Of a DNA stretch of 64,000 nucleotides, positions 12,680 through 24,629 are shown in pieces. Every line of letters starts with the position of its first letter. Within the stretch, counting starts at the first letter, position 1. The stretch is from Bimastos eiseni (lineage: Eukaryota > Annelida > Clitellata > Crassiclitellata > Lumbricidae): NCBI GenBank assembly GCA_959347315.1, contig OY365811.1:42872991-42936990 (forward strand), given 5' to 3'. The notes beneath the pieces are model-generated. The model made no database searches. It was not told where the DNA came from and worked only from the letters and a program-made list of their open reading frames with translations. The translations under genes and the position numbers were made by a program.

Positions 12680-12776
12680 TTTTTGAAGATCGTAATCGTA
12701 ATCGTAATCTCCACGCTCCTAAAACGCCACTTGAAGACCAAGCGCAGGGCACCAGCTTATTTACGAGCGTTGAAGA
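12680..12776 (-). mobile_element. LINE 3' end with (ATTACG)n tail
   Basis: On the plus strand three CGTAAT units are followed by ACGCCACTTGAAGACCAAGC and a CACCAGCTTATTTACGAGCG core. This matches the end of the LINE at 14.2 kb. The terminal microsatellite at the left shows a minus-strand insertion. Confidence 0.65.
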
Positions 12777-12814
12777 TGCCATGCACGACACGAGACTGGA
12801 AGGAGCTACCCATT

Positions 12815-13024
12815 GTGGCATGGTGGCCGATTGGTTAGAGCGGTCGGCCCGTAACACTCAGTGTGTGCTGAGTGAGCGGGTTCGACTCTCGACCGAGGCG
12901 TCACTGCGTAGGGGCCTTGAGCAAGTCCTTCGCACACAATTGCTCTGCAGTACAACTGCAGTTGCGCCGTCTAGGCGTGTGTGCACTTCTGAACTAAACT
13001 GTAAGAATGGCAAAATCAAATAAC
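12815..13024 (+). mobile_element. tRNA-derived SINE
   Basis: The head has a polymerase III A box, TGGCCGATTGG (12824-12834), and a B box, GGTTCGACTC (12879-12888), about 45 bases apart. A tRNA-unrelated body follows with CCTTGAGCAAGTCC and ACAATTGCTCTGC, words typical of many animal SINE bodies. The head cannot fold as a clean functional tRNA, so a SINE is the better call. Confidence 0.7.
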
Positions 13025-13294
13025 AGTTGTATTGTTTTGTGAAAGACGTGCGAATGACTATAGCACTAAGTGAGTAGTTTGTTTGGTATCCATGTGACTA
13101 CTCCAGAATCAGCATTATACTCTACATTCCCGATTAGAAGAAAACAGAAACAATGCCTGACAAACTTCAACTATGAATAATAGATTAAATGACGATAAAT
13201 CAGATCACTTGATCTGACGCTGAGAGGAACACTTAACTTGACAAATTACCAAGGACAATGGAGACCATTTATTCGTACCCTACCCCGTAAAATG

Positions 13295-13300
13295 GAATCA

Positions 13301-13344
<44 letters not shown>

Positions 13345-13345
13345 C
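13295..13345. repeat. (GAT)n microsatellite
   Basis: This is an uninterrupted GAT tract of roughly 45 bases. Confidence 0.9.
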
Positions 13346-13479
13346 ATTGTGGTATATACATGCATTATACTGGCTTATTGCAAGCATTAAGTTGTCATAA
13401 CGAAACTTTACACAATGATATCATTATAAGTGATTACTAACAGACTGATTAACATTAGCGTTATAGCACAGTAGAGTAT

Positions 13480-13875
13480 AATTGTATTGCCTAGTAAAGT
13501 ATGTTATGGTTTGGTGCAGCACATCACGGTATATTATAGTATAGGATGGTATAGTTTAGTATAGCATAGCATGGTATGGTATGATATAGCATAGCATAGT
13601 ATGTAGGGATGTTAAACGAAAACAGGAATTCCGGCTTTTGGTTTATAAAACGGTAATCGGTTTATGTAATTTGCAAACCGGTATTCGATTTTTTATATTT
13701 TGTTCGCCTTATTATTTATCTCACCAATACCATGCTATGCTCTGTTATATTAAACTTTACTTAGCTATACTAGCTATACTTTTCTATTTTATGTAATACT
13801 ATGCTATGCCATTCTGTATTATACTATATCAAGCTAAGCTATGCAGTGCTATCTTATACTATTTCTATGACGTCT
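13480..13875. repeat. Pentamer-periodic arrays in inverted orientation
   Basis: Near 13480-13605 five-base words TATAG, CATAG, CATGG and TATGG repeat. Near 13730-13870 the complementary words CTATA, CTATG and CCATG repeat. The two arms flank ~110 bases that begin TAGGGATGTTAAACGAAAAC and contain several AACCGGT-like words. That start resembles a hAT-type terminal sequence, but no matching right end was found. Confidence 0.55.
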
Positions 13876-14195
13876 ATAAGTAGAGGGCAACGAGGCAGAT
13901 GAGGGTGGGTTGATGACGGTGGTGCTCTTCAGCAACTCAGAATATCAGGAAATAAAAACTAATTGTAGAAATATTCAAAGCACTGCCTTTGAAAATAACG
14001 AAGGTTGATCGAAGTAAACTAAAAATACTGAATGCGTTGCTCTGATAGAGGTTTTTAAGTAGGAACCAGTGCCAGTCTCAAGACTAGATAAGGGAGTGTG
14101 GTACTTCCACCTTCAATTTGGGCGTCAAGCAGAAAATCAGTCATTGGGTCTTAAAAATAACAGCCTCACAGCAAATCTACCGACAACAAGCGATG

Positions 14196-15612
14196 AGTGC
14201 CGTAATCGTAATCGTAATCTCCAAATTATTTCTAAAGCGCCACTTGAAAGCCAAGCGCAGGGCACCAGCTTATTCACGAGCGCTGCATCAAATCAGAGGG
14301 GCTGTCCAAAGGATAGTCCGTGGTGGAGCAGAGTCCGGTTTCCAGGAGGTCCAAGAGGCAGAGTAGCTGTTAAGGAGGGTGTCGTTGTGGTTTGACAGGA
14401 GGAATATCAAGTAAGGAGTCTGGGTAAGAATTCCTGAAAAGGTGAGACTTAAGTTCATAATGGAAAGCCCGGAGGTTAAGGATAGGAGAGCTTGGAACAG
14501 ATAATGTTGGATGACAGGCAGTGATGTTGGAGGAACTGAAAATGAACGGAATTCCCGAGGCAGATCGTTCCAGAGACGTGGTGCGGCGTTGGATATGACT
14601 CGGTTGGAGAACTTGGGATGAGAGGTGACTGGAGGTCGAGTAAGAGTGAGACAGGACGACGATCGGGTAGAGCGAGATGGCAGGATGGTGAAAAGTTCGC
14701 GAAGGTATTTGATCTGGAAGTATCGTATTGAGTTGTAAGTAAGCGATAGTAGGCCTACTTTGAAATGAATGCGCTCTGGTATATTTAGCCAGTGGAGCGA
14801 TTTCAGAGTTGGAGTGATGTGATGATGCCTGGGCCTTATTTTGACGGCTCTGACTAACGAGTTTTGGATGAGTTGTGGACGTTTGATTTGCGTGGCTTCA
14901 AGGTTGAGGAAAAGGGAGTTGCAGTAATCGAGCTTGGAGTGGACGATGAAGGTGGCAATCGTGGAAGCAGTTTTGAAGTCTAGCATGGGTCGGATGCGGC
15001 GGAGGTCGCGTATGTGCATAGAACAGGAGCGAGAGATGTTTGAGATGTGGTTGGAGAAAGAGAGATGAGGATCAAGATTTCGGACTAGGGCATCTGAGGT
15101 GAAGGGAAGGGGTGATGAGTTAGTGGGTAAATAAATTGCAGAGTCGTGGATTTCCTTGATATGGTCAGGGAGGCCTGAGAGGATAAATTCGGTCTTGGAA
15201 GAGTTGAGGCAGAAGAGGTTGGATTTCATCCAGTGGGAGGCAAGGTTGACCACGTTCAGTAGCTGTGCAATAGAGGTGGAGAAAGAGCTTGGGGAGAAGG
15301 ATATGCAGAGTTGTGTATCGTCTGTATACAGATTGAGGTCAACTGAATAAGATTTTATGAGGTGAATCAGTGGTGGTATAGAGGATGAAAAGGAGTGGAC
15401 CCAGGATGAAGCCTTGAGGGACACCACAAGAGGGTGGAAGGGCATGTGAGCAGTGGCTAGAAGCTTTGACAGCGAAGGATCTGGAAGACAGATAAGATTT
15501 GAACCAAAAAAGGACAGTGTCGGAGATCCCAAACCAATAAGATAATCTATGAGGATGCTGGGATCGATGGTTTCAAATGCAGCGGAGATGTCAAGCATGC
15601 AGAGGCAGGAGA
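14196..15612 (-). mobile_element. 5'-truncated CR1/L2-like non-LTR retrotransposon with RT domain
   Basis: The minus strand is open for 436 codons (15598-14288). It starts inside the reverse transcriptase at LDISAAFETIDPSILIDY, with the catalytic YTDD box in LYTDDTQLC. The thumb follows with HWMKSNLFCLNSSKTEFI, then LDYCNSLF and LKSLHWLNIPERI, and the carboxyl-end core APRLWNDLP. Around 15380-15435 the expected GVPQG...LGPLLFIL motif is in another frame, so compensating frameshifts break the ORF. The 3' end at 14196-14222 is a short (ATTACG)n array. Missing amino-terminal RT and endonuclease parts fit the usual 5' truncation of LINE insertions. It is inactive. The clade call (CR1/L2/Crack) is by motif only. 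Confidence 0.85.
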
Positions 15613-15799
15613 CTTACTGATGGCTGGTGGGTGACGGCAGAGACCATGCAGTTTATATTGTGTCCGTGGATAATTCGTTCAGTTAGGCCCAAGCCGTTTC
15701 ACTTTCACCTGGGCTGGAATCTGTTCGAAAATTGGATAGGTGATATCAGTAGGCCTATACTCGCATTAGAATTTGCATTTATGATTATTATTGATTGTA

Positions 15800-16022
15800 G
15801 GCCTACACGCTTTGCTTTAAGTTAATTGTTCATAAACGCATCAGTTGATTCAAGAACTTCATGCAAACTGGAACCTGATTGTTTATGAACGCATCATTTG
15901 CTTTAAGTGCTTCACGCTAACTTTAGCTTTATTGTGTTCACAAAAGCATCAATTGTTTGGAGTATTTCACGCTTGCTTTAACTTAATTGTACTTGAACGC
16001 ATCAATCGTTTGACAAGGTTAA
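15800..16022. repeat. ~55 bp tandem repeat, about four diverged units
   Basis: The unit has the form ATTGTTTATGAACGCATCA plus a TTTAAGTGCTTCACGCT-like half. It recurs at roughly 55-base steps, with GCATCA words near 15839, 15893, 15946 and 15999. No coding potential is seen. Confidence 0.7.
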
Positions 16023-16198
16023 GTATTCGTCACATATCCTAGTAACAGATATCAGACGCATCAAGATTCAGGTTTTAAGTTCTAATACTGAGTTGTAGTC
16101 TGAGTTGCTTCGCACTTTTACTCGCTCAATAACTCCAGTCTCCACCGCTACACTTGTCCGCTCCTTCATCAGATTACTGTTGCACACTCTATATAGGC

Positions 16199-16456
16199 CT
16201 ACAAACTGGACGGTTGCGGTGCCTTGACCGGGCCCTGCGTTCTGCCGCACGTCTTGTCGGCCGCATTCCGAAATGTGGTCACGTCTCCGGCTAGATGCTG
16301 GATGCGCTCCACTAGCCGCTTCTCCAGCAGCCATTCTCGTACCCCAGCATCGCTTTTGGTCTGGTAGTCCTTGGCTCCTTGCCAGGTCTCACCTCTGCAG
16401 ATCTTCGCAAACTGACACTCATCGTGCATCGGGTTGGGACAATTACTGCCTTGCAA
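16199..16456 (-). CDS. Possible exon of an unrecognised gene or element
   Basis: The minus-strand frame runs 85 codons to a stop near 16199 and is more GC-rich and less biased than its surroundings. It contains a Cys/His-rich start (NCPNPMHDECQFAKICRG) and a helical charged stretch (REWLLEKRLVERIQHLAGD). A possible acceptor, TTTAAATTGCAAG|GC, precedes it on the minus strand. I do not recognise the family. It could be a terminal exon, a transposon fragment or chance. Confidence 0.3.
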   Translation of the reverse strand: MQGSNCPNPMHDECQFAKICRGETWQGAKDYQTKSDAGVREWLLEKRLVERIQHLAGDVTTFRNAADKTCGRTQGPVKAPQPSSL

Positions 16457-16459
16457 TTT

Positions 16460-17588
16460 AAATCAATGACTTCATTAGGCCGAATAATTATTTAACTTGC
16501 CACTGATCTGCATTCCGAAGGACAGTAAACGATGGTAGCCACATTAGCTACATTAACGACCCAATTCAATAAAAGTTTTAAGTAGACACTGCTTCGACGT
16601 ATGATCGTTGACGATACATTGTGCTGTAAACATTGGCTTCGCATAATACGTAGATATGTCACACAGTACAACTTAAAAAAATAGAGATCCATAATGTGTG
16701 AAATTACAGGATCATCTGCGTGACATAATTCTACAATAGGTAACAAGCAATAAATCCAGGAAATGACAGGATTTATGTAGACCCCATTGTTCTAGCTACA
16801 CAATAATTGTATACGCTGTGACCCATAATTATTTAACATTTTATTCTACACTTCATTTGTCATTTTTTTAAGCTTCCCTTGAAGTTAGGCCCCTATACAA
16901 AGAAACAAGTTTTGAGATAAGCGAAAGAGAATGCTGAAGTCCAATGTATTGGACGGATGGGAATGTGCCTCTCAATCGGTAGGTGGCGCAGTACGTGTTT
17001 AAAATTAAAAATAATAATTGGTATTATTATGGTGGCCAATTTATACCATATATTCATTTCGTGACTAAACGAAATTGCATCCCTTTCTGTGCGATGATTG
17101 ATGCGAAATTAATCTTAATCAAATCTAAAATTGTACGCTCTTTTGAGAGGTGTCACGCACACGAATCGCTAGGTGGCATCGTACATGTGTTTATTGAATT
17201 TACAATAATAATTATGATTGCTATTATTACTTTAGCTTATCTACCATTTAACACTGCTATTTAGTGAGTGAATACAACTACTTTCCTCTAGGTCCAATAA
17301 TCGATAGCCAAAAATAAGGCGCAGCTGACCGTTGATTAAGCTTATTATACTCTTAGACACCTTTATTTAAAGAGGTATTGATAGAATACTATATAAATAG
17401 TGGAACGCGGGTATGATACAGTTGGGAGTGGACTGGTTGATAGTTACATATTCTGAGGATAGGCCCTATGGTCCAGTAAATGCATTGCATTTGAGGAGGA
17501 ATGTGTAGCGGTTCCCCGGCTCTCAACTTTTGCAAAGCTTCCGTTTTGACGTTTCAATTTCTTGTTGAAGAAAGCTTCGGTTTTTCTG
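16460..17588. repeat. Non-coding stretch with a diverged direct duplication
   Basis: TAGGTGGCGCAGTACGTGTT near 16981 and TAGGTGGCATCGTACATGTG near 17170 begin two diverged copies of a ~100-base segment that runs into AATAATAATT. The 93-codon plus-strand frame across them is low complexity. I see no gene. Confidence 0.45.
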
Positions 17589-17589
17589 T

Positions 17590-17837
17590 CAGAGGTGTAA
17601 CATGATTTAGAAAAGTGGGGGGTAAAATCTAAAAAAAATATTTTTGCCCTCCCCAATTTTTGAATTTTGCCTCTCCAGAAATTTGAAAAATGAGGGAACA
17701 AATAATCTTAAAAAGCCATCGGAGAAACATAAAAAAGAAGCGATTTGGGGGGCACATGGGGGCACTGAGCACTGGGGGGTTATGCCCCCAGTTTCGAAAC
17801 TAAGGGGCCGGTGCCCACTCTGCTTGTTACACCCCTG
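17590..17837. mobile_element. Small terminal-inverted-repeat element (MITE-like)
   Basis: The left end CAGAGGTGTAACA and the inverse of the right end, CAGGGGTGTAACA, match at 12 of 13 bases and enclose 248 bases. Inside are G-run and C-run blocks that could pair (GGGGGGCACATGGGGGC, ATGCCCCCAG). No obvious target duplication flanks it, so the borders may be slightly off or the flanks mutated. Confidence 0.55.
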
Positions 17838-19795
17838 CTCCTCGCTTATTACTCCTATCCTCATTAGTCCTTCCCTTCGTTCTAATCCTCACCAATCTTC
17901 CGTTCTCCACCACTCCCCATCATTCCCTGCCCTCCTCATTATTTTTGTGATCCATTGATACACCCGGTTTAAGACCGTATACATGTCGTTAGTGTAAAGC
18001 CGCTTACAAGCGGACAGCAAACACACTGTAATAAGTAATTCTAAATAAGAGTCATGACTTAGTTGTCGTTACCGAACGGAGGTGGTTGCTGTTGCCGTTA
18101 ATCGACACTGTGTAGTGACAAAGACCATTAGCGTCGCCCTCCTCCTTTATCCAGGCTTAATTGGGACTGGCACTGGCCGAGTACTACCAGTGGCGGAGGT
18201 TACCGAACGGACGTTCCGAAGAAGAGTTTTATTGGAACACATGCGTTTCGATGGTTACATTGCATTGTCATTTGTGGGAACGCAGACACAGGATTTCGAG
18301 AGCAGTGGGAACGCCGTTCCCACCCACTTTAAACCCTGGGTCCAGTCTTAGCTCAATCTCCCAAACAAATAATGTTCGTGTGAGCTTGGAAGGTCACCGT
18401 CAGACAATGGAGATGCTGAGGCCAAATTGTGGTATCTGCTTGATGTCCATGCCGCGCTCCTTAGCAATGTCTATGTCCCTTTGCGACACTGCCATGTCCT
18501 TGGATGAGAGGCTGCACTTCTCCGTTTCCATTGTTGATGGTGTCTTATGATTGTTGGTCTGTGAACTGTGGTAATTTCGACTTCGATATGAGTGAGCTAA
18601 TTTCCTTAGTCTTCTCAACTAATCGTTCCTCCCACTATGAACGGTAGGCGTGGCGTTAGCCGCGCCACGTAGCGAATGGCAGGCCACATTGTGGATTTTA
18701 TGCTTTGATAACACACAGACCCAATACACAGCGAGATAAGAAGTGTCCTATGTTAGCTTACGACCTTACCATCATTGCTAAAAGCGTGTCAAATTATAGC
18801 GTATGATTTTTAAAGCGCTACGAAATTGTTGCGGATTGAGAATTTAATATTGTATGTGATTCAACATCTCGCGAATTTTCACAAACGATAATTTTCGCCT
18901 GTAAACAGGCTTTTACCTCTCAAATAATTTTAAAATAAATACATGATACAGATTAGAGACTATTAGGCAAATTTGTTAATGTATTCAGCATCAAAATTGT
19001 CTTTATACTGAATAATGAAAGAAGTAAATATCATAATAAAGTTTTAAAATTTAAATTTCGTTCAACGCAGGGTGACGCTAGTGTGTCAGAGTCCGCCATA
19101 ACAACGTCGAGTGATTGTATATATTATGAATATTGTTTAAAAACATCGATTTTTTCCGTCTGTGAAATGGCGAGTTGTTCTGTCGATTGATTTTAAAAGG
19201 TATTAAATCGATTTTAGAAAACATTTTTTTCGTAGTTTACTTTTCGGACATTAGCAGCCGCCTTCGAGAGAAATTGGTTCAGTAATATATTATATGTCCG
19301 TGCTTACAGCTGAGGAACACCCACACTGTCACGTCGACCGGGCCATGTATGAAACCGGACTGAGCTAGACTTATCTGGGAGAACAGCCCGATGACGTGTC
19401 TTTCGTGCTAGTGTTTTGTTTCATCAGAAAGAGTCAACGTCTGTATTTGGAGTACAGACCCTATTGCAGATCTCGCCATGGATTGAGCCCTGTAGTTTGT
19501 ATTGAGGCTGCATTATAATACTTAATACATTTAGCGAACAATAAGTATCCTGCTGTGAATTATACATTTTCTTTATTACTTTATTCTGATTTAGATTTGG
19601 ATAACAAAGGAGTGTAGGTTTTTACAATCGGTGTTTGAAAACCCTTGATGTACTGGTTCAACAATTAATTTAATTGTATGTATCTTTGGAATTATGGGTC
19701 TACCAATAAGTGCCATGCATATATGAAATGGTTTAGGACAATTGCTTTAGAACAGAGTCTGGGTTTGATCCTATTTAGCCTATTTTAATATATAT

Positions 19796-19835
<40 letters not shown>

Positions 19836-20119
19836 ACACACACCTATTTTAGCCTATTTTTTAATAGATTGTTTTTATATATTTATATATCTATGATATA
19901 TACCGCAGAGAGTGCGGCTACTCATGTAAGGACCCTGAGCAAGTCTTCTTAGAAGTAGCTTGCTACTGATGGTGTCTAGAAATTGCTGTATTTACATTAC
20001 ATTACATTCTACTCACAATTGCTTAATGCCATCGATGAACAAACAAATGAGTGAATTATCGATTGATTGATTGATGATTGTTCTGTAGTCCATTGATGTC
20101 GTGATACTCAGAGAGCGGA
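17838..20119. other. Region upstream of the MFSD4-like gene
   Basis: CCTTTATCCAGGCTTAATTG and GGGACTGGCACTGG near 18144-18176 have a relative at about 52231-52275, so they are a dispersed repeat. A (TA)n tract lies at 19797-19833. A CCTGAGCAAGTCTTC SINE-body word lies near 19931 and a (TTACA)n run near 19989-20010. No exon with good support was found except the weak ORF at 18.4 kb. Confidence 0.5.
18419..18618 (-). CDS. Weak candidate ORF, 43-66 codons
   Basis: On the minus strand an ATG near 18531 opens a frame of 43 residues beginning METEKCSLSSKDMAVSQRD, ending at a stop near 18400. The frame stays open upstream. The composition (KDMAVSQRDIDIAKERG, amphipathic) looks more protein-like than most chance frames here. 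No domain, poly(A) signal or splice partner is apparent. Confidence 0.2.
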
Positions 20120-23100
20120 ATGAGTGAGGAAGAGTCTAATGTGGAAGTGCGTGTGGCGATGGAGACGAAGGAGAGAGTGACTGTCATACTCCATGAATCG
20201 AAGCTGGAAAAGACATTCCGAGCCGTCTGCCTAAATGGAGCCATACTTGCTGTTGTAAGTCTTTCAAATATGGTGCTATCAGGTAATGTAATGTAATGGA
20301 ACATTTAAATTAGTGCCCCTTTAAGCTGTCTACTCTGCAATAGCCTAAGTGATGTTAAATGTTATTAACAATGAATATTTTACATAAGTTTGCAAAACAT
20401 AAGGTAAGGCCTGTTATGGAGCCTACTTGCGAGAGTTTTCTTGTCCTGTGGTACTTAACAATTCACATTGTGTAATAGTTTGTGGTACGACATTACATAT
20501 ATATCATTAAACGAATATTTATTATTATTACCTTGGCTTGGGCTGTCTGCAGAATTCTTTATTCTGCATCTTGAGGTGAACCGTGTGGTTGGGCCGACTA
20601 CATTAATTCATTATCAGCATTTTTATAGTGCCCCTTCAAGAAACCTACTCAAGAGCGCTCCCACATGGATTAACCTTCCCTCAGATTTGAGTGTTCTTTA
20701 GCACATTGACAGCGGAGATTTGCATGTTAATGCGTGCAATATGGGATTCGTATGCACGTCCACAGCGGTCAACGTGTTAAGCTAAAAACTCTGTATACAC
20801 CTTCTACAAACATCTGACAACAGTTCTTTATCGCTGGAGATGGTCTTGTAGCGCCTCTGAGTAGGTTATCTTGGAGGGATGCTATTTAAGTACTCTGAAC
20901 GAATGAAAAGGCAGTGAGGGTAAGTAAGAACAGGTCAAAGTAGAATTATGTCAATGTTTGGTAGACCGCTGTAACACAACCGCACTTATTCAATAAGTAA
21001 GTAAGTGAGTATATTCTTTATATAACCAACTACATATCCACACTCTGGTGTACAATTTTTTCATTTAAAAGTACAGCATTCTAATTAAAAAGTATTTTCG
21101 AGCTGGATAGCCTGCGTGTGGCATAACACAGTCATGTAGTCATAGGTTTAGGCAGAAGGAGGTCGTCCTTAAATTTAATTAGCAATACATTTAGAAATGT
21201 AGCATTCTCATTAAAAAGAAATTTTGCTCTAGGTTGACTGCCAGTGGAATGAGATGGTCGTCATGCAGTCATGGATGTAGGGATGAAGAGATCATCTTTA
21301 TTAGAGGCAGGAACCAGTGCATCATGTGACCTAGGTTCGCCAATATCGCTTTAAATAGACCACATTGACCAACTGGCTTAACGGTTACTTTTAAATTTTA
21401 ATGACTTATTGTAAATAAATAAAAATTAAACAATTATTTTCCAGGGTTTGTCGCTGGGCCTTGTTGGAACCGCACTCCCTGATCTCCAGAGCCGTACGAA
21501 CTCCGGTTTTGATGCACTGACTAAGATCTTCATCGGCCGTGGATTCGGATTTCTCATCGGATCTATTGCCAGTAGCTTCCTGCTGAGTGTGGCGAACCAA
21601 GCGTGCTGGATAACATCAGCCTTGGTCATGTTGGCGGTGACTGTTGCCACAATACCAAATTGCACAAACCTGGTGCTACTCGTTGGGACGCTGTTTCTGC
21701 AAGGTGCCGCCTGTGGAGTCGTAAAAGCAGGTGGGATGATAATTTTATATATAAGCCTGTAGCAAACTTTAACATAACCTGATCCCATCAGTAGCAGAGT
21801 ATCGGATAACACACGTGAGGGCCGTAGAGTGATGGATGACACACTAGGGCGCAGAGCTGAGGAACCGACTCTGTGTTAAATTACACGTGTTTTTACTTTA
21901 CGCAACAGTAGATCACCATGAATTGTGTTACGCTACATTCTTTATCCTACACTGCACGATAACATTGCTATTGAGGTCAATAGATTGCATTATATTCGAC
22001 TGCATCATGAAATCTTGTTACTTTACAGACTACATTAAACCACACATTTCTATTGAATTATAAGTAGTTATGTTAAGTTTTCAAATGAAAACTTAGCATA
22101 ATTTGACCTTTTGAAAGCTTAACATAATTTGGCCTTTTTGAAAACTTAACATTATTTACATACTGGAGTTGGGAGTACTTTTAAGTAGTTTCCGCTATAT
22201 AAACTTTTAAATGAATTAATTACTAGAGAAACTGTCACCATTAACATTTTGTGACAAAATATTTAGCATTATGTTGAATTGCTTTACATTACAATCTTTG
22301 TCGTAATCCTCAAATTGTGTACATCTGTTTACAAAGGGTGCACTTTGATATGCCGTCACCATTTCTCTCGCGTTGACCATGCCTGGGGAAAGACCCTTTA
22401 CGTTTCCTTTGCAGTCGGCGCTTTCCTTGCGCCCATCCTTCTTCTCCCATTCACAAGCGTTGCAATCACCAGCACTTCTAAGACAGGGTCTGTGCGCTAT
22501 AATGAGGACCTTCCGGTTCGGACATCTACGGTCTCGGCCCGTGTGGTCCCGGCCCGAAGCGGTCTGATTGCGCCGAACATCCTGGCGCGTTTCCATCGGA
22601 AGAGGCGGAGCGTCGAGGAGGAGTTTCTGCTGGAAAATGAAACCATTGCAATAATCGGATCCATAAAGATGTCGACGGTTTTGTCTGCGGTAGAGGAAGA
22701 ACTAGTTGGGGGAAGTGGAGCGAAAGAGACACCAGATCCACATGGAAGCACGAAGGGGTTGGCGATTGGAGGTGGAAAGAAGTGGAGCAGTTCGACGACG
22801 AATGGAATTCCAGTGGAGGTGGTCAGGGTTTCTGATGGTAGAGAAAGCGGTCGGGAGATTTCTTCCGTAGTTCCCTCTCCAGATTTTTCCACCATATTTC
22901 CGCTGGGGAGTGCGACCCCGTTGTTCGAAGGGATCAATGTTTCCACATCCCGGATTTCATCCACGGTCCTTGGATCGTCGACCACGAAAGCGATCCCGAA
23001 GAAACCGTTTGTCGCAGATGGGGATAGGTTGAGTTCGGAGCGGAAGATCGCGGACAGCAGCGCGTTCCGCAATGCGATTCGTGTCCAATTAAACAATGAC

Positions 23101-24624
23101 ATTCCAGCAGATTCGGAAAAGAAGACTTCTACGTCGACCGCTGTTAGTTCCTCCAAGACACAAAGCTTTTCGAATTCTCGACCTACTCTACCAGGTGTGT
23201 CTGGCTATCTGCTGCCTCTAGACCAAGGCGTCAATTTGACAACAGAAGGTGGCGAGCAGATATCAACGATGGGATCAGAAGTGTTTACACCGTCTGCTGC
23301 GTCTATTGTCACATCATCAGCTTCTTCTCCACCTAACCCTGTTCAATCCTTGATAAGTTTGAATAATCAGTCGCTGCTAGGAACTCCTACGAGTCCCAGT
23401 ACTCAGCCCCCAATACCAAACTCAACCCGTTCAAGTACTCAGGCATCCATGCCACCCAGTACTCAGTCTCCAGCGCCATCTATTCCAAGTTCAAGTACTC
23501 AAACTATTCAGAAGTCGACCCGTTCTTCGACTTTTGCCTTGTTGAAATCAACAACAACGACCGAAACGAGCAGCAACACCACAACAACAACTCAAACAAT
23601 CCCAAAATCCATTTCCGTCACACGCCCAACAGACGACGTAACTGCTACCGCGAAACAAAATCTCGGCCCGCTCTGGCTGACCAAGTACGGCTACTGGCTA
23701 GCCGCCATAGTCGTCGGTCTCTCGGCGACCAGTTTTGCGTTCTACTGGGTCCTCTGCCCGAGAGTCTATCAGACGGGAATGTCGCCCAGTTCAGAGGATC
23801 TCCAGGTGGTGGAACCGACCAAAGTCTCCACTCCTTGTCGTGTTCCTGGGTTCCTCGTCATCGCATTGTTCCACGTACTTTACGCTGGTCTCGAGGTTAC
23901 GTTCGGGATGCTCGTTACATCGTACGTGGTGCTACATCTTGGCTGGAGCGGTCGACTTGGGGTGCTGCTCGGCGCGACGTACTGGGGTTTGTTTGCAACC
24001 TCACGGATCCTGACGTTCCTTCTGTTTCGCTACGTTCGTCAGTCACTGATGATGCTCGGAGGTCTCCTGCTCTGCATCGTGGTCATGGGCGGGGCGTTCC
24101 TTTCCTTCCAACACGAACTCTGCGAGTCCAACGCATTCGTCTGGGTCACCGTAGGAGCGCTGGGCCTCGGCATGGCGGCCATCCTTCCCGGGGGCGCGTC
24201 TGAGATCGACAGAGTCTTCCCTCGTCAGGCGGAGCACTTCCAAATGTTGGGTTCGTCCGTTGGTGAGATGGTGCTGCCGACGGTGCTTGGTGTCGTCATG
24301 ACGATCGGGGATTCCGTTTGGCTGGCGTATATCGTGCTTGCCGTTTTCGTCCTCTGCACGTTCGTTGCCATTGCGATCCGTGTCCTCGTCGTTCACTCGG
24401 GCGAGGGCCGTGTGCTGAGAGGCGCCAGGTCGCTGCCGTCCCTCGAAAACGATGACCTAGAAGACGTGCTCACTAACATGAACGATGAAACGGAGCTGCT
24501 CGCCAAGAGCTCACACTCACAGACTGGTTCACCGCTGAACGGTTCGGGAATCGGAACGCAGGCGGTGACGCAGATGGCCATCCAATCACTGATGAAAAAC
24601 ATCAGCAACACGAAGAAGGACTAA
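20120..24624 (+). CDS. MFSD4 / sodium-dependent glucose transporter 1-like MFS carrier
   Basis: The plus-strand exons are 20120-20254 (45 codons, donor GTT|GTAAGT), 21445-21730 (acceptor TTTTCCAG, donor GCAG|GTGGGA, phase 1) and 22337-24624 (acceptor TTTACAAAG, weak pyrimidine tract; stop TAA). The product is 902 residues. Exon 1 carries TM1 (CLNGAILAV joining GLSLGLVG). Exon 2 carries PDLQSRT and TM2-TM4. Exon 3 carries TM5 (LYVSFAVGAFLAPILLLPF). Then comes a ~400-residue Ser/Thr/Pro-rich loop, then TM6 (~588-610) to TM12 and a ~78-residue acidic/Ser tail with ETELLA. The order of motifs, including GVGAFLAP-like TM5, GEMVLP near TM10-11 and a long TM5-TM6 loop, fits MFSD4/NaGLT1 carriers of the plasma membrane. 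The loop is far longer than I know for the family. Substrate is not predictable from sequence. Confidence 0.8.
22080..22160. repeat. Three ~30 bp tandem units in MFSD4-like intron 2
   Basis: GAAAACTTAGCATAATTTGA, GAAAGCTTAACATAATTTGG and GAAAACTTAACATTATTT follow one another with TTTT spacers shortly before exon 3. Confidence 0.7.
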
Positions 24625-24629
24625 ATGTC

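Noticed and set aside
12815..12900. A genuine tRNA gene
   Set aside because: The A and B boxes are present, but the arms do not pair well and a SINE body follows directly.
14069..14395. Plus-strand frames of 82-108 codons
   Set aside because: They are antisense to the LINE 3' region and recur as parts of the same repeat elsewhere.
22497..23156. 219-codon minus-strand frame
   Set aside because: It is antisense to the carrier loop. Biased Ser/Thr codons keep the opposite strand open.
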